A stretch of 64,000 nt of DNA, from positions 1-64,000 of the forward strand of contig DAOLFG010000018.1 of the NCBI GenBank assembly GCA_035326425.1. Reading direction: 5' to 3'. Positions within the stretch are counted from its first letter, which is position 1; the number at the start of each line of letters is the position of its first letter. Shown one piece after another: positions 27,075 through 34,649 of this stretch. The translations under genes were made by a program, and so were the position numbers. This DNA comes from CALKJU01 sp035326425 (GTDB taxonomy: Bacteria > Pseudomonadota > Alphaproteobacteria > Geminicoccales > Geminicoccaceae). Below the pieces are notes generated by a model that made no database searches, had not been told where the DNA came from, and saw only the letters and a list, made by a program, of their open reading frames with translations.

Positions 27075-29287
27075 GCCTCGGTGATGACGGACACGCCGAG
27101 AAGGACGATCTTCAACTCGGTGTGCCCGTTGCCGAGCGTATTGCCCTGCAGGATGGTGGAGCCGCCCGAGACGTAGGCGCGTAGCTGCCCCGGTGCGGTG
27201 AAGCGGCTGTCGCCGATGAAGACAAAGGAATTGTCGGCGCCACCCGCCACCGCGTCGATGCGCGACAGGTCGATCAGGTCACCTTGGGCGAAGTCGGTGA
27301 TGCGGTCAGCCGCGCCGGGCTGGCTGTGGTCGGTGAGGAAGAAGTCGAAGGTATCGTCGCCTGCGCCGCCGGTCAGGCTGTCGCGGCCGGCGTCGCCGCG
27401 AAGGATGTCGGCGCCGTCGCCTCCCGACAGCCGGTCGTTGCCGACCCCGCCGCGGAGATGGTCGGTGCCATTGCCGCCATCGAGCCGGTCGGCACCGGCA
27501 TTGCCGTCGAGGCGGTCGGCGTCGTCGCTGCCCCACAGCGTGTCGTCGCCGCCGTGGCCGAACAACGAGTCGTCGCCGGGATCGCCGCGGATGCGGTCGG
27601 TGTGCGACGAGCCGGTGATGGTGTCGTTCCCGGCGTTGCCATCGAACAGGAGACCCAGGTTCCGGGTTCTGGACAGGACGACGAGGTCGTCGCCGGAGAG
27701 TGCGCGCGTGGTTTGGATGCGTGGATGCAGCGTGAGGTCGAAATCGTTGAGATCGATTCCGTCGTGTCCGTCGGTAAAAAAGCCAGCACGGCCGAAGATT
27801 ACATAGGCCGCGCCGGCATCGGTGCCGCCGCTGCCGTTGCTTGCCGCGCCGACGATCAGGTCGTCGATGCCGTCGCCGTTGACGTCGCCCGCCGCCGACA
27901 CCTCGCTCCCGGCGCGATCGCCCTCGTTCTCGCCCAGGACCTTGAACCCGCCCATGCCGGCGGCAACCTCGTCGAGGCGGACCGGGCTGGTGAAGCCGCC
28001 GGCCCGGCCGAGCACCACATAGGCCGCACCCGCGTCACTGCCGTGATACCGACCGGAAGCGCCGACGATCAGGTCGTCGACGCCGTCGCCGTTGACGTCG
28101 CCGGCGGCCGATACCGAGAGCCCGGCACGATCATAACCATTCTCACCTTGGATCTTGAACCCGCCGCCGCCAGCCGCGACGTTGTCGAGGTCGACCAAGC
28201 TCGTCAAACCTCGGGCTCGGCCGAATACGACGTAGGCTGCGCCGGCACCACTGAAGCCGCCATTGTATGACGCCCCGATAACGACATCGTCGATGCCGTC
28301 GCCGTTTATGTCGCCCGCCCCCGACACCGAGATGCCGGCGTGGTCGCCCGCGTTCTCGCCCTGGATCTTGAAGCCGCCCCCACCGGCGGCGACCTCGCGG
28401 AGATTCACCACGCTGTCGAAGCCGCCATTCCTGCCGAACACGACATAGGCCGCACCAGCTTCGTGCCCGCCGCCAGGATCGCTATAAGCACCGACAATCA
28501 GATCATCGATGCCGTCGCCGTTGACGTCGCCCGCCGCCGACACCGAGGAGCCGGCGCCGCTATATCTTTCGCCCCACATCCCAAACCCGCCGCCGTCGTC
28601 GACGATGGCGGCGAGGTCGACCGGGCTGGCGAAGCCGCTAGCCCTGCCGAACACCACATACGCCGAACCGGCGGGAGGCTCGTACTCTGAGCGGCTACGA
28701 GGTACGACACCGACGACTAGGTCGTCGATGCCGTCGCCGTTGACATCGCCCGCCGCCGTTACCGAGGATCCGACAAAATCGTAGGCGTGGCCCTGGATCT
28801 TGAAGCCGCCGCTGCCGGCGGCGACGTCGGCGAGGTCGACCGGGCTGGCGGAGCCGCTGGCCCTGCCGAACACCGCATAGGCCGCGCCGGCAAAGAGGCC
28901 GCCGGCACCGTTGAGAGTAGCGCCGACGATCAGGTCGTCGACGCCATCACCGTTGACATCGCCCGCCGCCGACACCAAGCCGGCAACATCGCCGGCATTC
29001 TCGCCAAGGACCTTGAAACCGCCGGTGCCAGCGGCGACTGCGTCGAGATCGACAGGCGTCTCGACATCGCCGATCCTCCCGAACACGACATAGGCTGCGC
29101 CGGCATCAGCGCCGCCGCTGTCTTGACCACGCGCGCCGACGATCAGGTCGTCGATCCCGTCGCCATCTACATCGCCCACCGCCGATACCGAGCTGCCGGC
29201 GCCATCGCCCGCGTTCTCCCCCTGGATCTTGAACCCGCCCCTGCCGGCGGCGATGTCGTCGAGGTCGACCACAGCCGGGAACGGCAT
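27059..29287 (-). CDS. Secreted FG-GAP beta-propeller protein with RTX calcium repeats
   Basis: This 742-residue protein has two parts. Residues about 1-500 hold exactly seven FG-GAP repeats of roughly 70 residues, each with a calcium-binding D-x-N/D-G-D-G-x-D-D loop and ending in AAYVVFGR, which predicts a seven-bladed integrin-like propeller. Residues about 545-640 are nonapeptide RTX repeats (GGxGxDxLxGG type). The remaining C-terminal region (DRITDFAQGDLIDLSRID) resembles type I secretion targeting domains. There is no N-terminal signal peptide, consistent with ABC/HlyD/TolC export, but no type I secretion genes are in the window. GGGAGG seven bases before the ATG is its ribosome-binding site. 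Confidence 0.9.
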   Translation of the reverse strand: MPFPAVVDLDDIAAGRGGFKIQGENAGDGAGSSVSAVGDVDGDGIDDLIVGARGQDSGGADAGAAYVVFGRIGDVETPVDLDAVAAGTGGFKVLGENAGDVAGLVSAAGDVNGDGVDDLIVGATLNGAGGLFAGAAYAVFGRASGSASPVDLADVAAGSGGFKIQGHAYDFVGSSVTAAGDVNGDGIDDLVVGVVPRSRSEYEPPAGSAYVVFGRASGFASPVDLAAIVDDGGGFGMWGERYSGAGSSVSAAGDVNGDGIDDLIVGAYSDPGGGHEAGAAYVVFGRNGGFDSVVNLREVAAGGGGFKIQGENAGDHAGISVSGAGDINGDGIDDVVIGASYNGGFSGAGAAYVVFGRARGLTSLVDLDNVAAGGGGFKIQGENGYDRAGLSVSAAGDVNGDGVDDLIVGASGRYHGSDAGAAYVVLGRAGGFTSPVRLDEVAAGMGGFKVLGENEGDRAGSEVSAAGDVNGDGIDDLIVGAASNGSGGTDAGAAYVIFGRAGFFTDGHDGIDLNDFDLTLHPRIQTTRALSGDDLVVLSRTRNLGLLFDGNAGNDTITGSSHTDRIRGDPGDDSLFGHGGDDTLWGSDDADRLDGNAGADRLDGGNGTDHLRGGVGNDRLSGGDGADILRGDAGRDSLTGGAGDDTFDFFLTDHSQPGAADRITDFAQGDLIDLSRIDAVAGGADNSFVFIGDSRFTAPGQLRAYVSGGSTILQGNTLGNGHTELKIVLLGVSVITEADLVL

Positions 29288-29349
29288 GGCACAGCCTCCC
29301 GCTGTGGTTGTATAATTGTCGGCTAAATTATTGTATGAAGCCCATTTAC

Positions 29350-29366
29350 GGCCGTTGTCAACGGCC
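29350..29366. promoter_or_regulatory. Perfect 7-bp inverted repeat in a divergent intergenic region
   Basis: GGCCGTT-GTC-AACGGCC lies between the FG-GAP gene and the divergent DHDPS-like gene. On the minus strand it contains TTGACA (29361-29356), a consensus -35 box for the FG-GAP gene, with TACAAT-like sequence about 20 bp downstream (29335-29330). A protein bound here would occlude that -35. Confidence 0.4.
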
Positions 29367-29454
29367 TGTTCGATCCACTCCTCGCCCGAACGCGGCGTTG
29401 CGGCCCACCGGGTCGGCGGCTAGGTTGCCGGCCGAGCGGGCCGAGGAGACAGCC

Positions 29455-30399
29455 ATGAAGACCACGAGCGTCACGACGAGCGATCTGGCGGGATCGGTCC
29501 TCTCCGTCCCGCCCTTGCCGCTGAAGCCCGATCTCTCCATCGCCGACGCCGAATGCGGCAAGCTGGTGCGCCACATCGAGGCCGGCGGTGTCACCACCAT
29601 CCTGTGGGGCGGCAACGCCCAGCTGCAGCATTGGCCGGTCAGCCGCTACGCCGAGTTCCTGGCGATGGCGGAAGCGACCGCGGCGGCAGACAGTTGGGTA
29701 ATCCCCTCGGCAGGCCCGGATTACGGCAAGCTGCTGGACGAGGCGAAAATCCTCGCCGGCACGCGCTTCCCGACGGCGATGATGCTGCCGATGTCGGCAC
29801 ACACCGATCCCGCCGGCGTGGCGCGGGCGGTGCGGGACTTCGTGCAGGCGATGGGCAAGCCGGCCATCGTCTACATCCGCCAAGCCAACTACGTCGCGGC
29901 GGACGAGCTGGGTCGGCTCGCCGCCGACGGCTCGGTCTGCGCCGTGAAATACGCCGTGAGCCGGCCGAGCTTCCGCGAGGATCCCTATCTCGCCGAGCTC
30001 GTCGATACGGTGGGACCGGACCGGATCGTCTCGGGCTTCGGCGAGATTCCGGCCGTCGGCCATCTCGACGCCTACCACCTGGGTGGCTTCACCGCCGGCT
30101 GCGTCTGCATCGCGCCCCGGCTGTCGATGCGCATCCTGGCGGCGCTCAAGGCCCGCGACATCGCCGGCGCCGAGCGCCTGCTGGAGCCGATCCGGCCGCT
30201 CGAGGGCCTGCGCGAGAGCCTGTCGCCGATCCGCGTCATCCACGAGGCGGTGCGCCTGGCGGGCGTCGCCGACACCGGGCCGATCTACCCGATGCTCAGC
30301 AATATCGGGGCGCAGCATCACGCCGCCATCGAGGCTGCGGCCAAGCGGCTGCTCGAGGTCGAGAACGAGCTGGCGGCGATGCCGGCCGCCGCGGAGTAG
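29455..30399 (+). CDS. Dihydrodipicolinate synthase/KDG aldolase family protein, divergent
   Basis: This 314-residue TIM-barrel protein is related to the DapA/NAL family. The Schiff-base Lys165 (SVCAVKYAVSR) and a Tyr140 at the usual position are visible. The first conserved motif, normally G-T-T-G-E, is replaced by WGGNAQ (51-56), so substrate handling differs from classical members. The ATG at 29455 follows GAGGAGA; upstream in-frame sequence is not protein-like. It is four bases from an enolase-superfamily gene. A 5-dehydro-4-deoxyglucarate dehydratase or a related 2-keto-acid aldolase is suggested by context only. Confidence 0.75.
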   Translation: MKTTSVTTSDLAGSVLSVPPLPLKPDLSIADAECGKLVRHIEAGGVTTILWGGNAQLQHWPVSRYAEFLAMAEATAAADSWVIPSAGPDYGKLLDEAKILAGTRFPTAMMLPMSAHTDPAGVARAVRDFVQAMGKPAIVYIRQANYVAADELGRLAADGSVCAVKYAVSRPSFREDPYLAELVDTVGPDRIVSGFGEIPAVGHLDAYHLGGFTAGCVCIAPRLSMRILAALKARDIAGAERLLEPIRPLEGLRESLSPIRVIHEAVRLAGVADTGPIYPMLSNIGAQHHAAIEAAAKRLLEVENELAAMPAAAE

Positions 30400-30403
30400 G
30401 ACG

Positions 30404-31621
30404 TTGCGCATCACCGCCCTGGAGACGCTGCGGGTCGGCGGTCTCGGCAACATGCTGTGGCTCAGGATCCTCACCGATGCCGGCATCACCGGCCTCGGCG
30501 AGGCCTTCCGCAATGCCGAGGCCACGGAAGCCTATATCCACGAGACGCTGGCCCCCTGGCTGATCGGCAAGGACCCGCGGGCGATCACCTTCCACCGGGA
30601 AGCGATCCTGCGGCGGATCGGCAACCGCTTCATGGGCACGCCGTCGCGCTCGGTCGAGATCCGTGGCAATGCCGCGGTCGACCTCGCCTTGTGGGACATC
30701 CTCGGCAAGTCGCTGGGCGTGCCGGTGGCCGATCTGCTCGGCGGCAAGGCGCGCGAGAAGATCCGCATCTACAATACCTGCGCCGGCCCGGCCTACAACA
30801 CCGCTCCCACCGTCGAATGGGTGTCGCGGCTGGCCAAGCCCGGCGAGCAGCCGATGGCGCCGCTCGACGACCTGCAGGCCCAGCTCGACGATCCGGCGGG
30901 GCTCGCCCGCTCGCTGCTGGCCGAGGGCGTGACGGCCATGAAGATCTGGCCGTTCGACCGCTTCGCCGCCAAGAGCGGCGGCTCGGAGATCTCCGCCGGC
31001 GACCTCGAGCGCGGCCTGGCACCGGTGAAGGCCATCCGCGACGCCGTCGGCGGCGAGATCGACATCATGATCGAGTGCCACGGCATGTGGCGGTTGCCGG
31101 CGGCGGTGCGCATCGCCAAGGGCCTGGAGCCGCTCGACATCTTCTGGCTCGAGGATCCGGTCGAGATGCACCGGTTCGACGACCTGGTGCGCCTGAAGCA
31201 GGCCGTCGCCGTGCCGATCGCCGGCAGCGAGAACCACGGCACCGCCCACTGGTATGCCGAGGCCTTCGCCCGCGGCGTGGTCGACTACGCCCATTTCGAC
31301 GTCGGCTGGATGGGCGGCATCAGCGAGGCGCTGGACGTGGCGGCGCTGGCCCGGGCCCACGACCGCAGCATCGCCCCGCACGACTGCGTCGGGCCTGTGA
31401 TGCTGGCCGCCAACATGCAGCTGGTGATGAGCCAGGCCAACGCGCTGATCCTGGAGACGGTGCGGGCCTATCTGCGCGGCTTCTATGCCGAGGTGATGCA
31501 GCCGGCACCGGTGATCGAGAACGGCATGGCCCTGCCGCTCGCCGGTCCCGGCCTCGGCGTCGAGCTGGCGGGCAGCCTGTGGTCGAGGCCCGACGCCAGG
31601 ACGCGCCGATCAGGCGACTGA
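30404..31621 (+). CDS. Enolase superfamily enzyme, mandelate racemase subgroup (2)
   Basis: This 405-residue acid-sugar dehydratase-like enzyme carries the full mandelate-racemase-subgroup set: Lys180 (AMKIWPFD), metal ligands Glu224, Glu250 and Glu276, and the Asp299/His326 dyad (HFDVGW, APHDCVG). His226 next to Glu224 is also characteristic of several dehydratases. Translation must begin at a TTG (30404), since GGAGTAGG lies just ahead and there is no nearer ATG. It is coupled to the DHDPS-family gene four bases upstream. It is only distantly related to the enzyme at 25883. Confidence 0.85.
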   Translation: MRITALETLRVGGLGNMLWLRILTDAGITGLGEAFRNAEATEAYIHETLAPWLIGKDPRAITFHREAILRRIGNRFMGTPSRSVEIRGNAAVDLALWDILGKSLGVPVADLLGGKAREKIRIYNTCAGPAYNTAPTVEWVSRLAKPGEQPMAPLDDLQAQLDDPAGLARSLLAEGVTAMKIWPFDRFAAKSGGSEISAGDLERGLAPVKAIRDAVGGEIDIMIECHGMWRLPAAVRIAKGLEPLDIFWLEDPVEMHRFDDLVRLKQAVAVPIAGSENHGTAHWYAEAFARGVVDYAHFDVGWMGGISEALDVAALARAHDRSIAPHDCVGPVMLAANMQLVMSQANALILETVRAYLRGFYAEVMQPAPVIENGMALPLAGPGLGVELAGSLWSRPDARTRRSGD

Positions 31622-31659
31622 TCGGGATCACAGGTTGATCTTTACCAGGATTTGATTAG

Positions 31660-31670
31660 CCGACTCGGTT
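31660..31670. promoter_or_regulatory. Operator-like repeat, upstream copy
   Basis: CCGACTCGGTT contains the palindrome CCGA-N-TCGG and ends two bases before the -35 box of the exopolysaccharide promoter. Its exact reverse complement recurs at 31743-31753. Confidence 0.5.
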
Positions 31671-31671
31671 A

Positions 31672-31700
31672 TTCACAGTCACGCCGTATTGTTCTATTAT
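31672..31700 (+). promoter_or_regulatory. Predicted promoter of the exopolysaccharide cluster
   Basis: TTCACA (31672-31677) and TATTAT (31695-31700) are separated by 17 bp, and each matches the sigma-70 consensus at five of six positions. They lie in an unusually AT-rich spacer. The predicted leader is about 50 nt, up to the ATG at 31758. Confidence 0.55.
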
Positions 31701-31742
31701 TCAATTGTTAACATTTGTGGCGCGGTTCGCCGCCCAATCCGG

Positions 31743-31753
31743 AACCGAGTCGG
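31743..31753. promoter_or_regulatory. Operator-like repeat, downstream copy
   Basis: AACCGAGTCGG is the reverse complement of the upstream copy and again contains CCGA-N-TCGG. It overlaps the ribosome-binding region (GTCGGGG) of the nucleotide-sugar dehydrogenase. The two copies bracket the promoter at a centre-to-centre distance of 83 bp, about eight helical turns. Confidence 0.5.
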
Positions 31754-31757
31754 GGCG

Positions 31758-33116
31758 ATGATGCAGAATACCGTGACGCGGGCCGGCGCCGCGAGCGACG
31801 TCCAGAGCCTGCTGCGCCGTATCGAGGCGCGCGACTACGTGATCAGCATCGTCGGACTCGGCTATGTCGGCCTGCCGCTGATGCTCACCGCCGCCGGCAG
31901 CGGCTTCCGCTGCCTGGGATTCGACATCGACGGACCGCGCTGCGCCCTCATCAATGCTGGCCACAGCCCCTACCGCCACATCGGCGCCGACGTGGTGGCG
32001 GCGACGCGCGCCACCGGGCTCGCCGAGGCCACCACCGACTTCGCCCGCATCGCCGAGGCCGATGCCATCCTGATCTGCGTGCCGACGCCGCTCGGGCCGC
32101 ACCGCGAGCCCGACCTGTCCTATGTCGAGGCGACGGCGCGCAGCATCGCGCCACATCTGCGTGCCGGCCAGCTGGTGGTGCTGGAATCCACCACTTGGCC
32201 CGGCACGACGCGCGAGGTGATGCGCCCGATCCTCGAGGGCAGCGGGCTGGTGGTCGAGCGCAACCTGTTCGTCGCCTACTCGCCCGAGCGCGAGGATCCC
32301 GGCAACCGCGACTTCCGCACCGCCGCCATCCCGAAGGTGGTCGGCGGCGTCGGCGAGCGCTCGTTGCGGCTGGCCACCGCGCTCTACGAGCATCTGGTCG
32401 TCCGACCGGTGCCGGTCTCCTCGGCCGATGCCGCCGAGGCCGTGAAGCTCACCGAGAACATCTTCCGCGCCGTCAACATCGCCCTGGTCAACGAGCTGAA
32501 GCAGGTGTTCGGGGCCATGGGCATCGACATCTGGGAGGTGATCGAGGCCGCCAAGACCAAGCCGTTCGGCTACATGCCGTTCTATCCCGGGCCGGGGCTG
32601 GGCGGGCACTGCATCCCGATCGACCCGTTCTACCTGACGTGGCGGGCCAAGGAGTTCGGGCTCTCCACCCGCTTCATCGAGCTGGCCGGCGAGGTCAACC
32701 GCGCCATGCCGGGCTGGGTCGTCGACCGGCTGGCCGAGGCGCTGGACCGTCGCTTCGCCCGCGGCCTCAACGGCAGCCGCATTCTCGTGACGGGCTTGGC
32801 CTACAAGAAGAACGTCGACGACATCCGCGAGAGTCCGGCACTCGCCATCATCGAGCTGCTGCAGGCACGCGGCGCCGCCGTCGACTACCACGACCCCTAC
32901 TGTCCGGAAGTGCCGCACACCCGCGAGCACGACCATCTGGCCGGCATGCGCTCGGTCCCACTCGGTGAGGTCGACGGCTACGACGCGGTGCTGATCGTCA
33001 CCGACCACGACAGCATCGACTGGCAGGACCTCGTCAACCGCAGCCGCCTGGTCGTCGACACCCGCAACGCGACGCGCGGCATCGTCCGCAACGCCGACCG
33101 CATCGTCCGCGCCTGA
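31758..33116 (+). CDS. Nucleotide-sugar dehydrogenase (UDP-HexNAc 6-dehydrogenase, WecC/WbpA type)
   Basis: This 452-residue enzyme performs the two-step NAD-dependent oxidation of a UDP-sugar to the uronic acid. It has GLGYVGLP at 33-40, the catalytic Cys285 in GLGGHCIPIDP, and the UDP-binding C-terminal domain with TGLAYKKNVDDIRESPA. These motifs favour the UDP-N-acetylhexosamine branch over UDP-glucose dehydrogenase. ATG 31758 is chosen; a second ATG follows directly. It overlaps the beta-helix gene by one base. With the MocA and DegT genes downstream it suggests synthesis of an amino-sugar uronic acid such as a 2,3-diamino uronate. Confidence 0.9.
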   Translation: MMQNTVTRAGAASDVQSLLRRIEARDYVISIVGLGYVGLPLMLTAAGSGFRCLGFDIDGPRCALINAGHSPYRHIGADVVAATRATGLAEATTDFARIAEADAILICVPTPLGPHREPDLSYVEATARSIAPHLRAGQLVVLESTTWPGTTREVMRPILEGSGLVVERNLFVAYSPEREDPGNRDFRTAAIPKVVGGVGERSLRLATALYEHLVVRPVPVSSADAAEAVKLTENIFRAVNIALVNELKQVFGAMGIDIWEVIEAAKTKPFGYMPFYPGPGLGGHCIPIDPFYLTWRAKEFGLSTRFIELAGEVNRAMPGWVVDRLAEALDRRFARGLNGSRILVTGLAYKKNVDDIRESPALAIIELLQARGAAVDYHDPYCPEVPHTREHDHLAGMRSVPLGEVDGYDAVLIVTDHDSIDWQDLVNRSRLVVDTRNATRGIVRNADRIVRA

Positions 33117-34303
33117 TGCGCCTGGTTCCGGCGGTCGTTGCGGCGTTGCTGCTGGCTCCGCCGGCCGATGCCGCGACCTGGGTGGTCGACGGCGCCGGCG
33201 GCGGCAACTGGAAGAGCCTGGCGGCCATCGACTGGGCTCGCATCCGGCCGGGCGACCTGCTGCGGATCGCCGGCGGGCAACGCCACACCGGGCCGTTGGA
33301 CGTGAGAGCCTCCGGCGCCCCTGGCAGGCCCATCGTCATCGAGGCCGGGAGCGGCGCCGTCATCGACGGCGACAACCGGCTGGAATGGTGCGTGCGCATC
33401 GACGGCAGCGACCATGTCACCGTCCGCGGCCTCACCGTCCGCGACTGCGTCGACGCCGGCTTCCGCATCCGCAATGCCGAGGGTGTGACCGTCGAGCGCA
33501 GCTTCGTCCACGCGCCGGCGCGCGCCTTCCACGTCTGGCGCACCAGCGACGTCACCATTGCCGACAACGAGGTGACCACGCCGGACTATGTCGAGCTGCA
33601 GACCGACGGCATCTACTCGCAGGAGAACCGCGGCAACCGCTATCTGCGCAACCGCATCGTCATCAGCAACGGCGAGCCGGAAGGACACGACGACGGCATC
33701 CAGAGCTACAAGGACGCCGACCTGCTGATCGCCGGCAACTACATCGAGCAGCGCAACGCCAAGACCGGCAACGCCCAGGGCATCTTCATCACCGTCCCGT
33801 CGGGCCGCATGACGGTGGTCGACAACACGGTCTACGGGCCGAACACCCGCAACGGCCTGGTGACGCTGCTCAACCAGGAAGGCAGCAGCGGCAGCCTCGA
33901 CGCCTTCCACAACACGCTGGTCGGCAGCCAGTGGGGCGTCATCCAGATCGAGGACGCGCCCGGCTCGCGGATCCGCAACAACATCATCTACAGCACCGCG
34001 CAGAACGCCGCCGGCATCACCGTCAAGGGGGCCCTGCCGGCGCCGTCCGACGTCGACCGCAACCTGTATTTCCTGCCGCGCGGCCGCCCCGGCTATCTGG
34101 TCGACGGCGCCGACTTCGACTGGCGGAGCTGGCGGGGGCGCGGCTTCGAGCGCAACGGCATCGCCGCCGATCCCCGCCTCACCGATATCGCCCGGCGACG
34201 ATTTGCCCCGGCCCCTGGCTCGCCGGCGCTCGGCGCCGCCGAGGTGCTGCCCGGATTGGCGCGCGACCTGCCGACAACCGATATCGGCGCCGCCGCACGC
34301 TGA
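33116..34303 (+). CDS. Secreted right-handed beta-helix protein
   Basis: This 395-residue periplasmic or secreted protein has a signal peptide (cleavage near ADAAT) and a parallel beta-helix built of repeated turns such as GLTVRDCVDAGFRIRNAEGVTVERSFV and DVTIADNEVTT. This is the fold of pectate-lyase-like enzymes and of alginate epimerase AlgG. The segment HDDGIQSYKDADLLIAGNYIEQ is typical. It is translationally coupled to the sugar dehydrogenase, so it is likely a lyase, epimerase or deacylation partner acting on the nascent polymer. The catalytic residues cannot be assigned confidently. Confidence 0.8.
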   Translation: MRLVPAVVAALLLAPPADAATWVVDGAGGGNWKSLAAIDWARIRPGDLLRIAGGQRHTGPLDVRASGAPGRPIVIEAGSGAVIDGDNRLEWCVRIDGSDHVTVRGLTVRDCVDAGFRIRNAEGVTVERSFVHAPARAFHVWRTSDVTIADNEVTTPDYVELQTDGIYSQENRGNRYLRNRIVISNGEPEGHDDGIQSYKDADLLIAGNYIEQRNAKTGNAQGIFITVPSGRMTVVDNTVYGPNTRNGLVTLLNQEGSSGSLDAFHNTLVGSQWGVIQIEDAPGSRIRNNIIYSTAQNAAGITVKGALPAPSDVDRNLYFLPRGRPGYLVDGADFDWRSWRGRGFERNGIAADPRLTDIARRRFAPAPGSPALGAAEVLPGLARDLPTTDIGAAAR

Positions 34304-34649
34304 GACCGCTTCGAGGTCCAGGCGCTTCGCGCCCAGGTGTCACACGTCCAAATCCTACCTGCATCTGAAGTATAGCACAAACCATTGCCTACATTTTCTG
34401 TCATGTCAGGCACAACTACAAATTATGGTTCCGGTGAATAGCGTACTCTGGTGCAATAGAAATTGGCTCCTATACCGAGCAACTTGCACACTAGCGCGTC
34501 ATGTGAAATATTTTGTTCACCAATGACCGAGGGTCATCGAGTCCAAGCTGTCTCGATGGCTGGCGGGAGCAACTACAACTTTAGCAGCGCGGGCAAGCGA
34601 TCGTCTTCGTGCCACGAATCCGGGCCCCGAGATCCAAGGTGTTCGCCAG
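34304..34649. other. 346-bp AT-rich spacer inside the exopolysaccharide cluster
   Basis: No convincing coding frame is present. GGCGC-TTC-GCGCC (34321-34333) just after the beta-helix stop could be a weak terminator hairpin without a T-tract. ATGACC-GAG-GGTCAT (34523-34537) is a perfect 6-bp inverted repeat. Base composition is markedly lower in GC than the flanks between about 34360 and 34520, so a second promoter for the genes from 34650 is likely, but I cannot pick -35/-10 boxes reliably. Confidence 0.6.
34523..34537. promoter_or_regulatory. Inverted repeat upstream of the MocA-type gene
   Basis: ATGACC-GAG-GGTCAT is a perfect dyad about 110 bp before the ATG at 34650, next to the AT-rich stretch. 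It is a possible operator. No family is assigned. Confidence 0.3.

Noticed and set aside
27800..29280. Regularly spaced direct repeats that could suggest a CRISPR or satellite array
   Set aside because: The period is about 210 bp, the repeats keep one reading frame, and they translate into FG-GAP blades. They are coding repeats.
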